A stretch of DNA of 64,000 nt, from the NCBI GenBank assembly GCA_014871385.1, contig CM026426.1:92687927-92751926 (forward strand). Reading direction: 5' to 3'. The position numbers were made by a program, and so were the translations under genes. Source of the DNA: Ceratodon purpureus. Lineage: Eukaryota; Streptophyta; Bryopsida; Pseudoditrichales; Ditrichaceae. Under the pieces are notes generated by a model. The model worked only from the letters and a program-made list of their open reading frames with translations, had not been told where the DNA came from and made no database searches. This document shows, piece after piece, positions 1 to 10,820 of the stretch (within the stretch, counting starts at the first letter, position 1; every line of letters begins with the position of its first letter).

Positions 1-411
1 TCTACGATGCGTCGTAGAGTGAAGCGGTCCAGTAAAGGTCCAATAGAGGTTCGTCCATATATTTCGAGATATACTGTTGGGACTACCTTGTCTTTACCTG
101 TGGCTGTGGTTAAACGTAGATTATCTATAATCAATGAGGATGGGATCACCGACAAGACCAAAAGACGGAAGGTCAAAAGAATTGTGACTATGGTGGTGGA
201 TGGTACAATTGACCACGAAGTGCGCAACATTCATTCCACAATGGAGGAGTATGTGCCCATTAATTGCGGAGATGGAGATGACGAGGGCTCAGATGGATCG
301 CAAGATAGGCGTCCAGAAGCACCTAATGATGAAGACATTGTTCTAAGAGTACCATTGGGGATGCCCAGTACTAGAAAGAATCTGCCACGGCGCACTGCCA
401 GAAAAAATTAA
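1..411 (+). CDS. 3' end of an unidentified ORF, 5' partial
   Basis: The frame is open from the left window edge and stops at 411, so the ATG at 7 need not be the real start. About 136 codons are visible. The product is strongly basic in its first half (repeated KRRK/RR patches), has an acidic stretch near residues 88-110 (DGDDEGSDG) and ends in a basic tail. I recognise no domain. It is followed by A-rich DNA and then LTR-like sequence with a TATA box, so it could be the last ORF of a plus-strand retroelement, but no catalytic motif supports that. The composition looks coding rather than random, but function cannot be assigned. Confidence 0.35.
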   Translation, partial: STMRRRVKRSSKGPIEVRPYISRYTVGTTLSLPVAVVKRRLSIINEDGITDKTKRRKVKRIVTMVVDGTIDHEVRNIHSTMEEYVPINCGDGDDEGSDGSQDRRPEAPNDEDIVLRVPLGMPSTRKNLPRRTARKN

Positions 412-469
412 AAAAAGTAATACATCTTTCAGCATATTACATATAGAAGTTATATAGACAAAGTATAAT

Positions 470-768
470 ATATATGACTCAAAAAATATATATCTTTACT
501 CTAGATATAGAAGTAAAGAATAGGCTAGACTCTCAGTCATAGTCTAAGATAGACTCTACTTCTTTTTGGGAAGGAATTAGTATATAAAGGCTTGGAGGTG
601 AGAAGGTGAGACACTTCTTTGGGTGATCACTTCTCTATGGTTGGGTGGTGAACCTTTAGTCAATATATTTTGATCTTTGTAGTTCTATTATAGATATATT
701 GATTTATTATCTTTCCTTAGTCTTTTTGTTTGAGAGTTGGTGGCAAACCTGTTGGGAGGTTTGTTACA
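470..768 (+). repeat. possible LTR or solo-LTR remnant
   Basis: A-rich DNA after the ORF leads into a TATA box (TATATAAAGG, about 571-580) and then a T-rich stretch ending in TTTGTTACA at about 768. A promoter followed by a CA-3' end resembles U3-R-U5 of a plant LTR. I found no second copy, no primer-binding site and no target duplication, so this is only a suggestion; an ordinary promoter is an alternative. Confidence 0.2.
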
Positions 769-1654
769 CTTAAACAGATAATATAGGAGTTAATAGAAAA
801 TAGATGATGTTTTATATGTAGAAAATATTTTTTGGTTTTCCCTGAGAATGCAACTTAGAATCAAATACGAAAAGTTTTACAAGTTTTAAAAACTTCAACT
901 TAGAAAAAAAATTAGATAAGTCTTCAAATTGTTTTTCCTTTATCCTCAAAAAAGATTTTTCTCTGCCCTAGTTTTTGAGGTGGGGCGGGAATTCCACCCC
1001 AAAAACTCAGGAGGGACATCAACGTTATATTCCGTGTCGGGAGGTGCGTTGATTTCTATAGGACAAAATCCCAAAAGGGAGTTACGGTTTGGTATCTACC
1101 AATGTGAATGTTATTCTCTGTAATTTTTGATACTCATGTATAAGTTGCCAATTCATTCAAAAAAGAGCCAAGAAGAGCGGATGTCAGCCAGAGAAACTGC
1201 TCCAATCAAGCTGCATGGTACATGTCGGAACCAGAAAAACTAGACAACGCAATGATCATGATTGGTGAAATGTACACCACAAGACAGGAATCTACTTCAA
1301 AAGACATTCCAAGAATGTAAAAACATTAGAGATTACAATTGTCCAAGTAGATGTCCCCTGAATTATACATGTCGAGCGTAAAGTGAACATCAGTGCCTCT
1401 TTGTCATGTGGTCATTTGCAAACAGGTTGAACCCCGACCATTGCATTTATTGTTCACGTGAATTTGGTCCAAAATGACTAAAATGAAAGAATGACAGGTC
1501 CGTCTTTATGCTACCCTACCAATTCATTTTTAAGCACAGCTGTTCCCCCAAATGCCATCAAAATGGGTCATTAATCACGTCCTTAAACTGGTAGTCCCCG
1601 CATCAATGCCGAGGTTACCTCCCCTTTTCCAAATTTGGAGTTAAAAAATCTTGA
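769..1654. other. no gene recognised
   Basis: AT-rich DNA with short ORFs lacking homology that I can recognise. No repeat structure or RNA gene was seen. Confidence 0.5.
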
Positions 1655-2842
1655 CTATTGCTTTGATTCGTTCAGAGCTCTGTGAGAGGTGAAGAGACCA
1701 CACAGGATTAGGGTTCCAAATGGTGCAAAGTATGTCCGCTTTATATATCCGGACTCTGGGTTTAAACTCCAGATCTCCTCTATTGACACACCGCATGCAC
1801 ACACAGCGGCTGCAGACCACCCGCCTGCAGACAACGGCCTTGCGACATGCGGGCGAGGACTTGCGGTGGATGGCAGTGAGATCGGCACCGGATGTCCAGC
1901 CTGCATGGAGGATCCGGCAGCGCCGGCAGCACCCTCGACCTCCGAGCCTTTCACCAGCGGTCCCACTTTTAAAAAATCAACATCTTCATGTTCTTCATCT
2001 TCGTCTTCTACATCTGCCTGCTCCTTGTACTCTTCGTAATCGCCGTCTTCGTCATTAGGCATTGCTCATGGGGAATCAGTGGGCCCTAGGGAGGCAGCGT
2101 CGATTCCCATTTGATGGCGTGTCTCCAAATTCGAGAGCCTGCTTGCCTCCTTCGCGGCAGTAGCTGCATCCCAGAGCTCCTTCTCCCGGTCTTCTTCTTC
2201 ACGCTCACGGCGGTCCTCCTGAGCCAACCTCTTTCGTAGTTTTTTTAATTCCTCCACTTGCCGCAGGCAAATGTAATCTTGAGCTTCCAGAGAATCAATT
2301 CTACTCGGCAATGTCATCAACATGATGCTATTATGCTCCTTCATTTGAGCTACTTTCCGGACACTCGCTTGGGCCAGAATTTCTTGAGCCGTAGCCTGAG
2401 CATAATCTGCCCCTACCTTCATCTTGTCAGCTTTCTGCGATTCCTTCGCAGCCTTGCACCCAGACAGACAAGCTCTTCGAGATGGATGCACCTCATCCTC
2501 GTTTGATTCCTCGATAATGGATCTGGATTTAGCAACGTCATTGGGTTCTTGTTAAGAGGAGTTGGCCCGGCGTTTTTGTGGTGAGACTTGCTTGCCACTA
2601 CTCCCTCCATCTGCCCACCGAGAAGAGTCTTTGACAAGGAGCCACCAATGTTCAAACATATAATCCATATTTTTGGAGCTTTTAGTGCGCAACAGATCTT
2701 TGGACATCTGCAACAAGTCCGCTAAAATCCTCCCACTTAAATCAAGACTCTGGACCTGTTGATCAACACCAATAAACTTGCTCAAATCATGTTTTATTTG
2801 GCCCCATTTGCTTTCCAACGACCTCGCCTCTCTAAACCCCAT
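1655..2842 (-). pseudogene. NAM-associated C-terminal-domain-like protein, broken
   Basis: One minus-strand frame runs from 2842 to 1655, interrupted by only two stops (TAA at 2552-2554 and TGA at 2066-2068). The N-terminal part has the pattern of plant No-apical-meristem-associated proteins and of Myb/SANT accessory proteins: SLESKWGQIKHDLSKFIG, then FEHWWLLVKDSSRW, then a Lys/Arg-rich and coiled-coil segment (about 2430-2150, with REREEEDREKEL), and after the second stop an acidic tail (DEDGDYEEYKEQADVEDEDE). The N-terminal Myb helices are not visible in frame, so the gene is also truncated. Such proteins commonly accompany PIF/Harbinger transposases or derive from them; no transposase lies beside this one. 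Confidence 0.55.
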
Positions 2843-2878
2843 ATCTGCTGGCCTATGTTCTTCCTAATGGCACCCAAT

Positions 2879-3111
2879 TCGCTCCCAAAATGCAATTGAT
2901 CGTTGATGGTTGCCAACAATTGGATCTTGGGAAATCTAAAGAACGCTCCTGGTGAATTGCCGCTCCTCCTCCGACACGTAATTCTGACCCTTTTCGCTCC
3001 CAAAATGCCATTGACCGTTTATAGTTGCCAACAATTGGGTCTTGGAAAATCAAAAGAATGCTCCTGGTGAATTGCTGCCGCTCCTCCTCCGACTCGTAAT
3101 TCTGACCCTTT
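2879..3111. repeat. tandem duplication, two units of about 115 bp
   Basis: Unit one begins at 2879 with TCGCTCCCAAAATGC and unit two at 2994 with the same word. Both continue through GTTGCCAACAATTGG, GCTCCTGGTGAATTG and a CTCCTCCTCCGAC tract to GTAATTCTGACCCTTT. The copies differ by several substitutions and a small indel, so the duplication is not recent. Confidence 0.85.
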
Positions 3112-3404
3112 GCTCCATGAGTAGAAGGTGAATCGGCAAACCTCCTACGACTACGTGCTGCCAATTGACGCCCACGACCTCGCAAACCGCTTGATCCCCC
3201 AATGTCATGGCCCTCCACCTCGCTCCCCATTTGACCTCGCACTGCTCGACTGCGAAGTCCCCCCGCTGCAGCTCCCCAACTCACCAAACCCACATTCCCC
3301 AAGTTTCTGCCGGCTCCGACACCCACTCGACCTCCATTCAGCGCCGGCGCCCCCCTGCGTCGACCCGCCTGCCGAGAATCACCTGCAGGCTGCCACCTGC
3401 CTGC

Positions 3405-4283
3405 CCTCGCCACTAAGGGCGGGGCAAAAGAGAGGGTCCGCGGAGGCTGCCCCGCCCTCGCCCTGCTCGCACTCTCCCCCGCAGCCCGACCCCGTGACTG
3501 GGCCGCCCTGTCTCCTCGACCCGCGCTCCTCTCCTGTCCCGCTCCCCGTCATCGCCTTGGTCCCCGCAGCTGGGGCTCGGGCTCGCAGGCAGCTCAGCTC
3601 ACCCCGTCCCCCTTTGTTCACCCTCTCCGTTCTCGACGGTTCCCCACGTTCCTAAGCACCTAAAAAAATAAAAAAAAAAAATTGAATTCAATTGTACTAT
3701 CCTATCACTGCGGCGTAGCCGCAGTAGTTCCCTACGCCGGAACGGCGTCTTAGGGTTGATGACTCCTTTGTCGAATATTCTTCATCCTCTTTGGGTTTAT
3801 AACATGTTTTGGGTTTTAGGTTTAGGGTTTAGGGTTTAGGGTTTTAGGGTTTAGGGTTTAGTTCCCAAAATACTAACCAAAATATGTCATAAACCCAAAA
3901 AGGATGGAGAATATTCGACAAAGGAGTCATCAACCCTAAGACGCCGTTCCGGCGTAGGGAACTACTGCGGCTACGCCGCAGAGACAGGATAGTACAATTG
4001 AATTCAGTTTATTTTTTTATTTTTTTAGGTGCTTAGGAACGAGGGGAACCGTCGGGAACGGAGAGGGTGAACAAAGGGGGAGGGCTGCCCGCGAGCCCGA
4101 GCCCCAGCTGCGAACTAGACCAAGCGACGAAGGCGATGACGGGGAACGGGAGGGCCTGAACGGGGAGCCCAATCACGGGGTCAGGCTGCAGGGGCTCAGG
4201 GCGGGGGAGGTGAAGGCAGGGCGAGGGCGGGGCAGCCTCCGCGGACCCTCTCTTTTGCCCCGCCATTAGTGGCGAGGCCCGCC
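3405..4283. repeat. long inverted repeat, arms of about 400 bp
   Basis: The left arm (about 3405-3813) and right arm (about 3876-4283) are reverse complements with scattered mismatches. Both carry a GC-rich outer part (GGGGCAAAAGAGAGGGTCC on the left, its complement on the right), a poly-A/T patch, the small palindrome CTGCGGCGTAGCCGCAG, a second palindrome around CGCCGGAACGGCG, and GATGACTCCTTTGTCGAAT. The loop is a telomere-type array. The outer edges fade and no target duplication was found. It could be a foldback transposon, a MULE-like TIR pair, or a rearrangement. A transcript across it would form a long hairpin. Confidence 0.85.
3806..3860 (+). repeat. interstitial telomere-type (TTTAGGG)n array
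   Basis: About six to seven consecutive copies of TTTAGGG with some TTTTAGGG variants, the plant telomere unit, all in one orientation. It occupies the loop of the surrounding inverted repeat. Confidence 0.85.
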
Positions 4284-4927
4284 TGCCTCCCGGTCGTTGA
4301 AGCTCAAGCTGGGGCGGAACTCCCTTGCGACCCCTCCACGTGCACGCCTCCCTGCCATCACAAAAAACAAAACCACGAGGCAAATTTAAACCCTAAAGAC
4401 CCGCTCCAGTGGTCGCTTGAAGACTCCTTTAGCTACAGAGTTTGAGGCAGCGTATATTTTGTGAAAACAGAGAGGGGGAGCGAATCGCACCTAGCCCCTG
4501 AGTTTCATAGCCTTTGTGGCTTTTCCACCTTCGAAGAATCAAGTTACCCTGGCTCCTCGTAAAAACTGTCCCTGCAAATGTGGCACCACAAATTTTTATT
4601 TCTTCATTTGTTAGTGGCGAATGATTTTTTTTTACTATAACATAAATGGCGACTTGGAGTTCAGAATCTCTTCTGTTGTGGCGCCTGACCAGAGTTTCGG
4701 TTCCAATTTGGCGAATAAAAAAAAATACAGTAAGAGATTACAAAACACAGACGAAAAATAAACTCACAAAAACAATGCATTAGATGGGGGAATTGAACCC
4801 CTAAACTGCCCACTGCAGCGTCTAATCCCACCCACCCCAACCCAGTGAGTATCAATTGACAGAATCATGAGCAAAACTCATGTAAACCACAAGCATAAAC
4901 TTGCAGACGTTATGGAGACAAAGGAGC
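4284..4927. other. no gene; small tRNA-minihelix-like fold
   Basis: No coding region recognised. On the minus strand 4779-4826 can fold as an outer 8-bp stem (ATTAGACG with CATCTAAT) enclosing a T-arm-like hairpin, GGGGTTCAATTCCCC. D and anticodon arms are missing, so this is not a functional tRNA; it may be chance or an old tRNA/SINE remnant. Confidence 0.3.
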
Positions 4928-7420
4928 TCACAATCCGGCCCCATGCCTCGCCTTTGATTCCCTCCAGTGATCAAATGCAACATTATATGGGAATGATTCG
5001 AGAGAATACCAGGTCTGAGAAAACATCCGAATGCATGTGTCGAGATTGCCTTGCAGCCGATTCCTCACCTTATTCTTCACAAAACTTAGTGTGGAAAAGG
5101 TTCTCTCGTCCTCACAGGACCCCAAGACAGCAGTCACGGCAATCTGCGCTAGTTTCATGTACTCGGAAATTTTGTTGAGCAGCAGGGCATTGCAGCCGAG
5201 CTTCTGCCACAGTTTAGTCACGGGGTTAGTGTCATGTGGCAATTCCATTGCCTTCTTCGCATGTGACCGCAAGGTCAGCTTAAACAGCACCTGCTGCACG
5301 CTTAGAAGGTGTGGATCAAGCGGCGCTTTAACCTGCCTCACCCCATCGGCATTCCCTTCGCTGGTTACGGTTTTCTCTTGGCAAAACCAGCGCTTGATCA
5401 CCTCCAAGTGAGTGACGAACAAGTCGTCACAATTATCCTGCAGCCAGTATTGGGGAAAAACGATTCCCAAAGCTTCCATGAGGTCGCAGTGAGGGAACCG
5501 CCTATCCAGCTAGGAAATCAACATCTCCGCAGCGGCTGCACACTGCCCCTTCACGGAGCTTATTATGCTCTCGAGATCTTCTCTGCTCACAGACTGCTGA
5601 TGTCCGGTTACCAGATCCACCACATAAGCAGGATACGTATGACCATGAATTCTGAAGCCAAGGCTTTTGGCACCACTATTCAGATCCGTTACCCACTCAT
5701 GGAAGATGGTATGAGACTGATCGGTTACAATATCATGGAATAACTGAAAGTGCATCGGCTGGAAAGAAGAGGCTGAGTCAAGGTACATTTCGTAAATCTC
5801 ACCTTGGCAGATTTTTACAGCTGCTATGAAGTCACTGATGAACACATGCCGAGATTGTGCGAACTTGATCAGTCACTGTATGGACTCTAGCAGGGGCAAA
5901 ATGCAAGGCAGAGAAAAGAGAGTAGTAACATCAAGGAGAAGGGCAAGGTTTTTTTTTGCGGCATTTTCCCTGGGAGCATCTTCGGCAAACTTCACAATGA
6001 GTGTCTTGTATTCACCACAGATACGCTTGAGAGGCTCAAGGAGGGAGATCCATCTGGTCTGGACCTGTCTTAGAATTTTAAGCCCCTCTGTCTCCACAAC
6101 TTCGGCAAGTTTGATAAACTCTAGATGTCTCTTAGGGGAATTTGAGAAATACGCGTACAAGCTTTTACACAAGCTTTCGCACTTTTGAACAAAGGGCAGA
6201 CCACTCAATGCTTCGACTGCGAGGTTAGTTCTATGTGCGAAATCATGCACACCCACAACATAAGGAGCATGGTGAGCAGTGAGCCTCTGGATCACACCAG
6301 AGCGAGATCCCTGAAAAACAGCAGCCCCATCAGCTCCGAAGCAAATCAGCTTCTGTGCAAGGTCAGCATCCTCCATTCCCCCATGGTACTGTAACTGAGT
6401 GACAATCATCTCGGTCAAATTCTCGGCATTGGCATCGCAGTCAACACAACGAATACAAATCACATGAGATTCACGAATGAAATTGACAGAGTAATAGACG
6501 TGAACACTAAGCCACTGTGTGTTGGCTCCTGCAATTACCTCATCTGCCGAAGCAGAGATGAAAGAGGCCTCAGCAATTCTGCGTTTCAAGCGGTCTGCAC
6601 ACACCTTGGACATGGCTGCAGCGAACTCCCACCCCGCAGGCTGACCCCAGTGTTTCTTCGGTAACTCCGGGACCATGAGCAGCGTCAAGAGTTCCCCCAT
6701 AGCTTGGTAATCCGCCATCGGCCTCCCCTGCTGCAGAACATGCAGGCAGCAACAGAATTGCACAATCTTCCTCCGCCTCTCCTTTGTCACCCCAGCTAGC
6801 ACTTGGGTTATCACGGTTTGTCCCCCTTTTGCGAAAAAAATTCGCTCATTCTTCACATGTTGATTCGTGCCTAGATAGAAGAACTCCCCGCGCCTAATCT
6901 TCCCCATATCAACCATCGCCTTCCTCCTCCCGGCGTGTTTGTAGAGGCTGTCAATTTTCGGTACCAGTAGCTTCTCTCGCGCCTCGACATCGGAGCAGAT
7001 TTTGCAGCGCACTTGCATAATTGAGCCATCGCAGCCAACCACCGCCTCGGCCCAAGGTAACTTCGCCGCCCACGAGTCTTGGAAATGCCGTCTGGAGTCG
7101 TAATTCTTCTTCCTCTTCTTCGATTCTGCCTTCTCTTCTGCTGTGACTTCTCCAACGACCACACACTCCGGAAGTCGCTTAGCCGGTGTGGACAACTCTT
7201 CGACCACCGTTCAGTCTGCTTCTCCGCCACCAACATCCGCCACGATCGATTCAGGCTCCAGCTTCACCTGCAAAGACAGTTTCTCAGCGAGCCCATGGAA
7301 AGTAGAATCGAAAGACGAAGACGGATCAAAACCCCCCTCGGCTGCAGACCCCTTCAGACGGCCCTCGTAGAGAAATCTACGTAAGGATGCCTGAATGGCG
7401 GTCAAAACCTTGAAAGCCAT
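4928..7420 (-). pseudogene. hAT-family transposase, three in-frame stops
   Basis: One continuous minus-strand frame of about 830 codons begins at ATG 7418-7420 (reading MAFKVLTAIQAS) and is broken only by TGA 7211-7213, TGA 5873-5875 and TAG 5510-5512, with no frameshift. Features in order are a charged N-terminus; a BED/TTF-like zinc region (CKIC followed by SLYKHAGRRKA, about 6.95 kb); RNase-H-fold segments with SASADE and CFGADGA; and, near 5.1 kb, the hAT C-terminal dimerisation region (EDERTFSTLSFVKNKVRNRL). The organisation resembles ZNF862/KIAA1586-type hAT proteins. The upstream side is cut by the Gypsy insertion at 7876, so the 5' end of the element may continue beyond 17035. Terminal inverted repeats were not identified. 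Confidence 0.88.
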
Positions 7421-7870
7421 CGGACAGACAGACCCCCCCTCGAAAACAATGCAGCAGATTAGAATTCCGCAGAAGTACCCAAAATCCCACAGAACCCAAT
7501 TGCGTACAAAAACCCGAAGCCCAATGATCGGAGGAGATAGTCCAAAAACCCAAAACCCAGAACCGAATTGCCCACAAAAACCCACAGCCCGCAACAGGAT
7601 CCAATCAACCTAAGCGCCCAATAGCCCAAAACCCATAACCCATCTCAAAACAAAACCCCGGAGAAGAATCACTGAGACAACAACAACAAGCGCATGACAA
7701 ATCACACACTACAGCAAACAGATGGAGCGGGTTGAGTGACTTAGCTTCCGAGGCCCTCATTAAGTACACAGTTCGACTCTAGACAGCAGCAGATTGAGCG
7801 AAGCACAGCGCAAACAATGCAGACACCTGCACCAGCCAAAATCACACAAGAAACCAAATCCCTCCCTGAC
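7421..7870. other. 5' flank of the hAT gene, no separate gene
   Basis: The hAT frame stays open for some way upstream of 7420 (to about 7594) but reads as low-complexity hydrophobic protein, so it is treated as leader. No promoter element was recognised. The Gypsy LTR begins immediately after. Confidence 0.4.
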
Positions 7871-7875
7871 AAAGT
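7871..7875. repeat. target-site duplication AAAGT (left)
   Basis: AAAGT directly precedes the left LTR and is repeated exactly at 17031-17035 directly after the right LTR, defining the Gypsy insertion. Confidence 0.95.
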
Positions 7876-8542
7876 TGTTAGCCGGGGTGGTCCTATGGAG
7901 GCAATGATCAGGGGAGAGTCTAAGTGTACTGGGGTCGAGTTTGGGGCAAGTGGGTTGATATGTGAGAACCGGCAGGGCACGGGGATACCCGGATTGTCTT
8001 ACCGAATATCAAGAGAGCCGGACTTCCAACCGTTAGGGTAAGTCCAACGAGGAGACGAGGGGTCCTTGGTCCCCTGAGGTCCTCGGTGCTAGAGACGGTG
8101 TAGGAAGTCCTTGGTGTTTCAGGATTCAGCGAGGTCAGCGTATCGAGAGGAGGCACTTCATCGTTCAGGGAAAGAGTAAGAGTTGAATGCGAGAAAGGGA
8201 CGGAAGAGAAGGCAGCGAAGGAAGGATACAAGAGAAAGCAAGAGCAGCAAGCAGGTGATTCAGAACACAGTAGATTTTTATCAAGGCATAGTCTTTTCTA
8301 TTAGAGGTCGTCCAAAGAAACAGAGTTTCAGGAGTACAAAATAGACTCTTGCTCACGGCCGTGGCCTGGAGAGAGTCAGAAACCTAGCTCCTAGTTCAGA
8401 GTCGGATTCAGAGAGAGCTTTGGCGACTAAAACCTAGACTTTTATACTATGGTTGCCGTCCCTGGAGACCGTAGAGACTGGGAGTCGTGGCCTGCTGATG
8501 CCGTCCTCGACTTCAGTTCGGGCCGCCACTTGTGTGGTAACA
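7876..8542 (-). repeat. 3' LTR of the Gypsy element (667 bp)
   Basis: It begins TGTTAG and ends GGTAACA on the plus strand and matches 16364-17030 base for base apart from about five differences. The stop codon of the extra ORF lies about 100 bp inside it. The purine-rich AAAGATGGCAAAA on the minus strand next to its inner edge is the likely polypurine tract. Confidence 0.95.
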
Positions 8543-10736
8543 TTTTGCCATCTTTGTGAGATTGCAATCTGTCCCTAGATTGCCGGCGGTCTTCAAGCCT
8601 TGGATCTGCGATGCGCGGGTCCTTATCGGGGCGTGTTGTTTCTCGAGGAAGCTGTGCCTGGCGCCGAGGAGGAGCTTGACCCCCGTACAGGTTAGCTATA
8701 GCTGCAGCCACACCTCTATGAATTAGACTGTGCTTCGCTCGGGAAGTCACGGAGTGTTGATACACATCGAACACAGTTTTTCCTAAATCCTTGTTGCAAG
8801 CCGGGCATTGTACGTGGTCAGCTTCGGGGTCTGTATATCGAAATGCTAAGTCGGAATTCTCCTGGAAATATTTGGTGACTTGAGCTACTGCTGTGGCTAA
8901 CTCTCCCTCAGCCTCGCTATCATCGCTAGCCTGCTCCTCTAGGTCATATTCCTCTTCTATGCGTTTCAATGCATCCTTGTGGAATTTAATGGTTGATGCG
9001 TGGAGGCGTGGTGATATCTGGGACGTCTCCTCGATGTCCGTGAGGTGCTCGGGGATGTCCACATGCTCGGAAGGATCGTGGAGGACTGCTGCTGGCGTTG
9101 CGTGGTGTGGTGCTCCTGATCCCTGCCCCAACTCCGATGATGGTGGCAATGCCCTTCGCGGTGGTGATTGATATACTCCCTTGCCCTTGTCCGTATTGGT
9201 TGCTAATATAGGATCTTCGTAACTCTCCGGCTCCATGGCTTCCCAATCGTTGTCCGAGTGCTCCAATTCGAGGGCAGCCATGGCGTCGTCGATGCAGGCG
9301 TTGATGAAATCGGTAGGAGGATTTACTTCTGTAGGTGGCTGAGCTTGTAAGATCCGATATGCAATGGAAGCTATGGCGTGGGTGGCGGTGTGCGTCCAGC
9401 CAACCTTGTTGACTTCGAAGTTCTCGCGAGCTTGATCAATTGTCAGCTGCTCTAAGCGCAATTTTTCATGCTCCGCCTGTGTTGGTTGTTTCATGGTTGG
9501 GGCCTGCTCCGTGGTCAACGCCTTACACCGTGCCAAGTACTCCTTCTTGAGCTGCTCCAATCGCTGCGCCTTCTCTTCTGCGTATGTCTTCTCTCTGGCT
9601 AGTAAATCCATCTGTTCCTGCGTGTTTCCCACCTCTAGTTCCAGGTTGGCAACGCGATTTCGGAGATTGGTGAGTGTGGCTTAGGCTTCCTCCAATTGCT
9701 GGCGATACTCTGCCTTTGTGGACTCCAAGACCCTGTCAACTTGTGCTTGGGCGTCTTGGAGCGCCTGAGCCGTCTTCTTCCTGGTGCGTTCCTCTTGGTC
9801 CTTGTGTGCCGTGTTTAGCTTCTCTTTCTCTTGCTCCGTTGTATGTGTGAACTGTATTAGTTCGTCCACGATGGCTGCTAATGCTTTGGTGCGAGGTCCC
9901 CATGCTGTCTCCTGTGTCACGGCCCCCTCATGTTCCTGCTCCGCAACGCGTGGGCGCTTGTGGCTGTGGCTGGGTGCTGCAAGTTCAAGGGCAGGGACGG
10001 CGGGAGCTGCCATCTTCCGCTGGATGTCCAAGAATGTGCCCAGAGCAGGTGCGCGATTCTGTCGTCGATGGTAGGAAAGATAATGCTGGATGTAGGCCGT
10101 GAGGAATGGACCAATCAAACTCTCGTAATCGTGCGCTCGGCGGTGTCCACGCAGCTGAACTCTGAAGTTCTCGTCCACGAGAAGCCCCCAATTAATCTTC
10201 TCCCCAATGTCCGCCATGAACAGCAGCGTGAGTTGGTCCGCGGTGATCACGTTGCAATTGTTTTTGAAGAACACTTGGCTCAGGATGCCCCGGATCCGCG
10301 AGAACCATGGTTCCGGGAGGACCTTGCCCAAAACAAAGACGTCATAGCAATTATCAGCTCGGAGAGGAGTGTTGTGTACCAGAGTTGGGAGGTCAGGCCG
10401 CGGATGCAGACACGCGGGGCTCCATTCGGTGACGCCCGTGCCGTCCCAGCCGAAGAACGCATGGAGGTAACGACTGGAGTACTGCACGAGGATGCCATCG
10501 ACATAGCCGGAAGGGTAAGGCTCGTCCTCACTTCGCTCCCTCATGGACTGCACAAACTCTCGACAAAGTGCCAAATCTGTTTTCCCTGCCATAAATGTCC
10601 AATACTTTACTAACCCGGTCTTTGTGGTCCAGACCATGTCGGCCCGGCGCTTCCAGTCGAGGATCTGCTGTGGGACGGAGTATGGAGGAGCGGGTTTGCG
10701 CGGCTTCGGAGCCATGGCGTCCCTGGTGAGCAACAA
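8442..10736 (-). pseudogene. extra Gypsy ORF: coiled coil plus SGS3-like zf-XS zinc finger
   Basis: A single minus frame from ATG 10736 (or more likely 10715, MAPKPRKPAPPYS) to 8442, about 760 codons, is broken only by TAA 9681-9683. The N-terminal 230 residues have the spacing of plant transposon-protein domains (WFSRIRGILSQVF, TADQLTLLFMADIGEKINWG); this match is weak. A long coiled coil follows on both sides of the stop (TEQEKEKL, EKAQRLEQLKKEY). Near 8.8-8.7 kb is CPACNKDLGKTVFDVYQHS followed by KHSLIHRGVAAAI, resembling the zf-XS finger of the silencing protein SGS3 (CPAC, distal His, then HR with a helix). It lies in sense orientation after pol and ends inside the 3' LTR. Its function is unknown; a role in RNA binding or countering silencing is speculation. 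Confidence 0.7.
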
Positions 10737-10820
10737 GCGCGAGAGCGGAAGGCAGGGAGAGGAGAATGGTGATGGTGTGGAGCAGAATGAGCACTGGGCT
10801 TGGTCCTTGGAGAAGAAGGC

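Noticed and set aside
3128..3655. Long GC-rich plus-strand ORF (175 codons) as a gene
   Set aside because: Pro/Ser-rich translation without domain; it overlaps the tandem repeat and inverted repeat, and its mirror on the minus strand (4033-4383) shows it follows the repeat arm rather than selection.
9930..10613. Plus-strand 227-codon ORF
   Set aside because: Antisense shadow of the Gypsy extra ORF, which has recognisable features on the minus strand.
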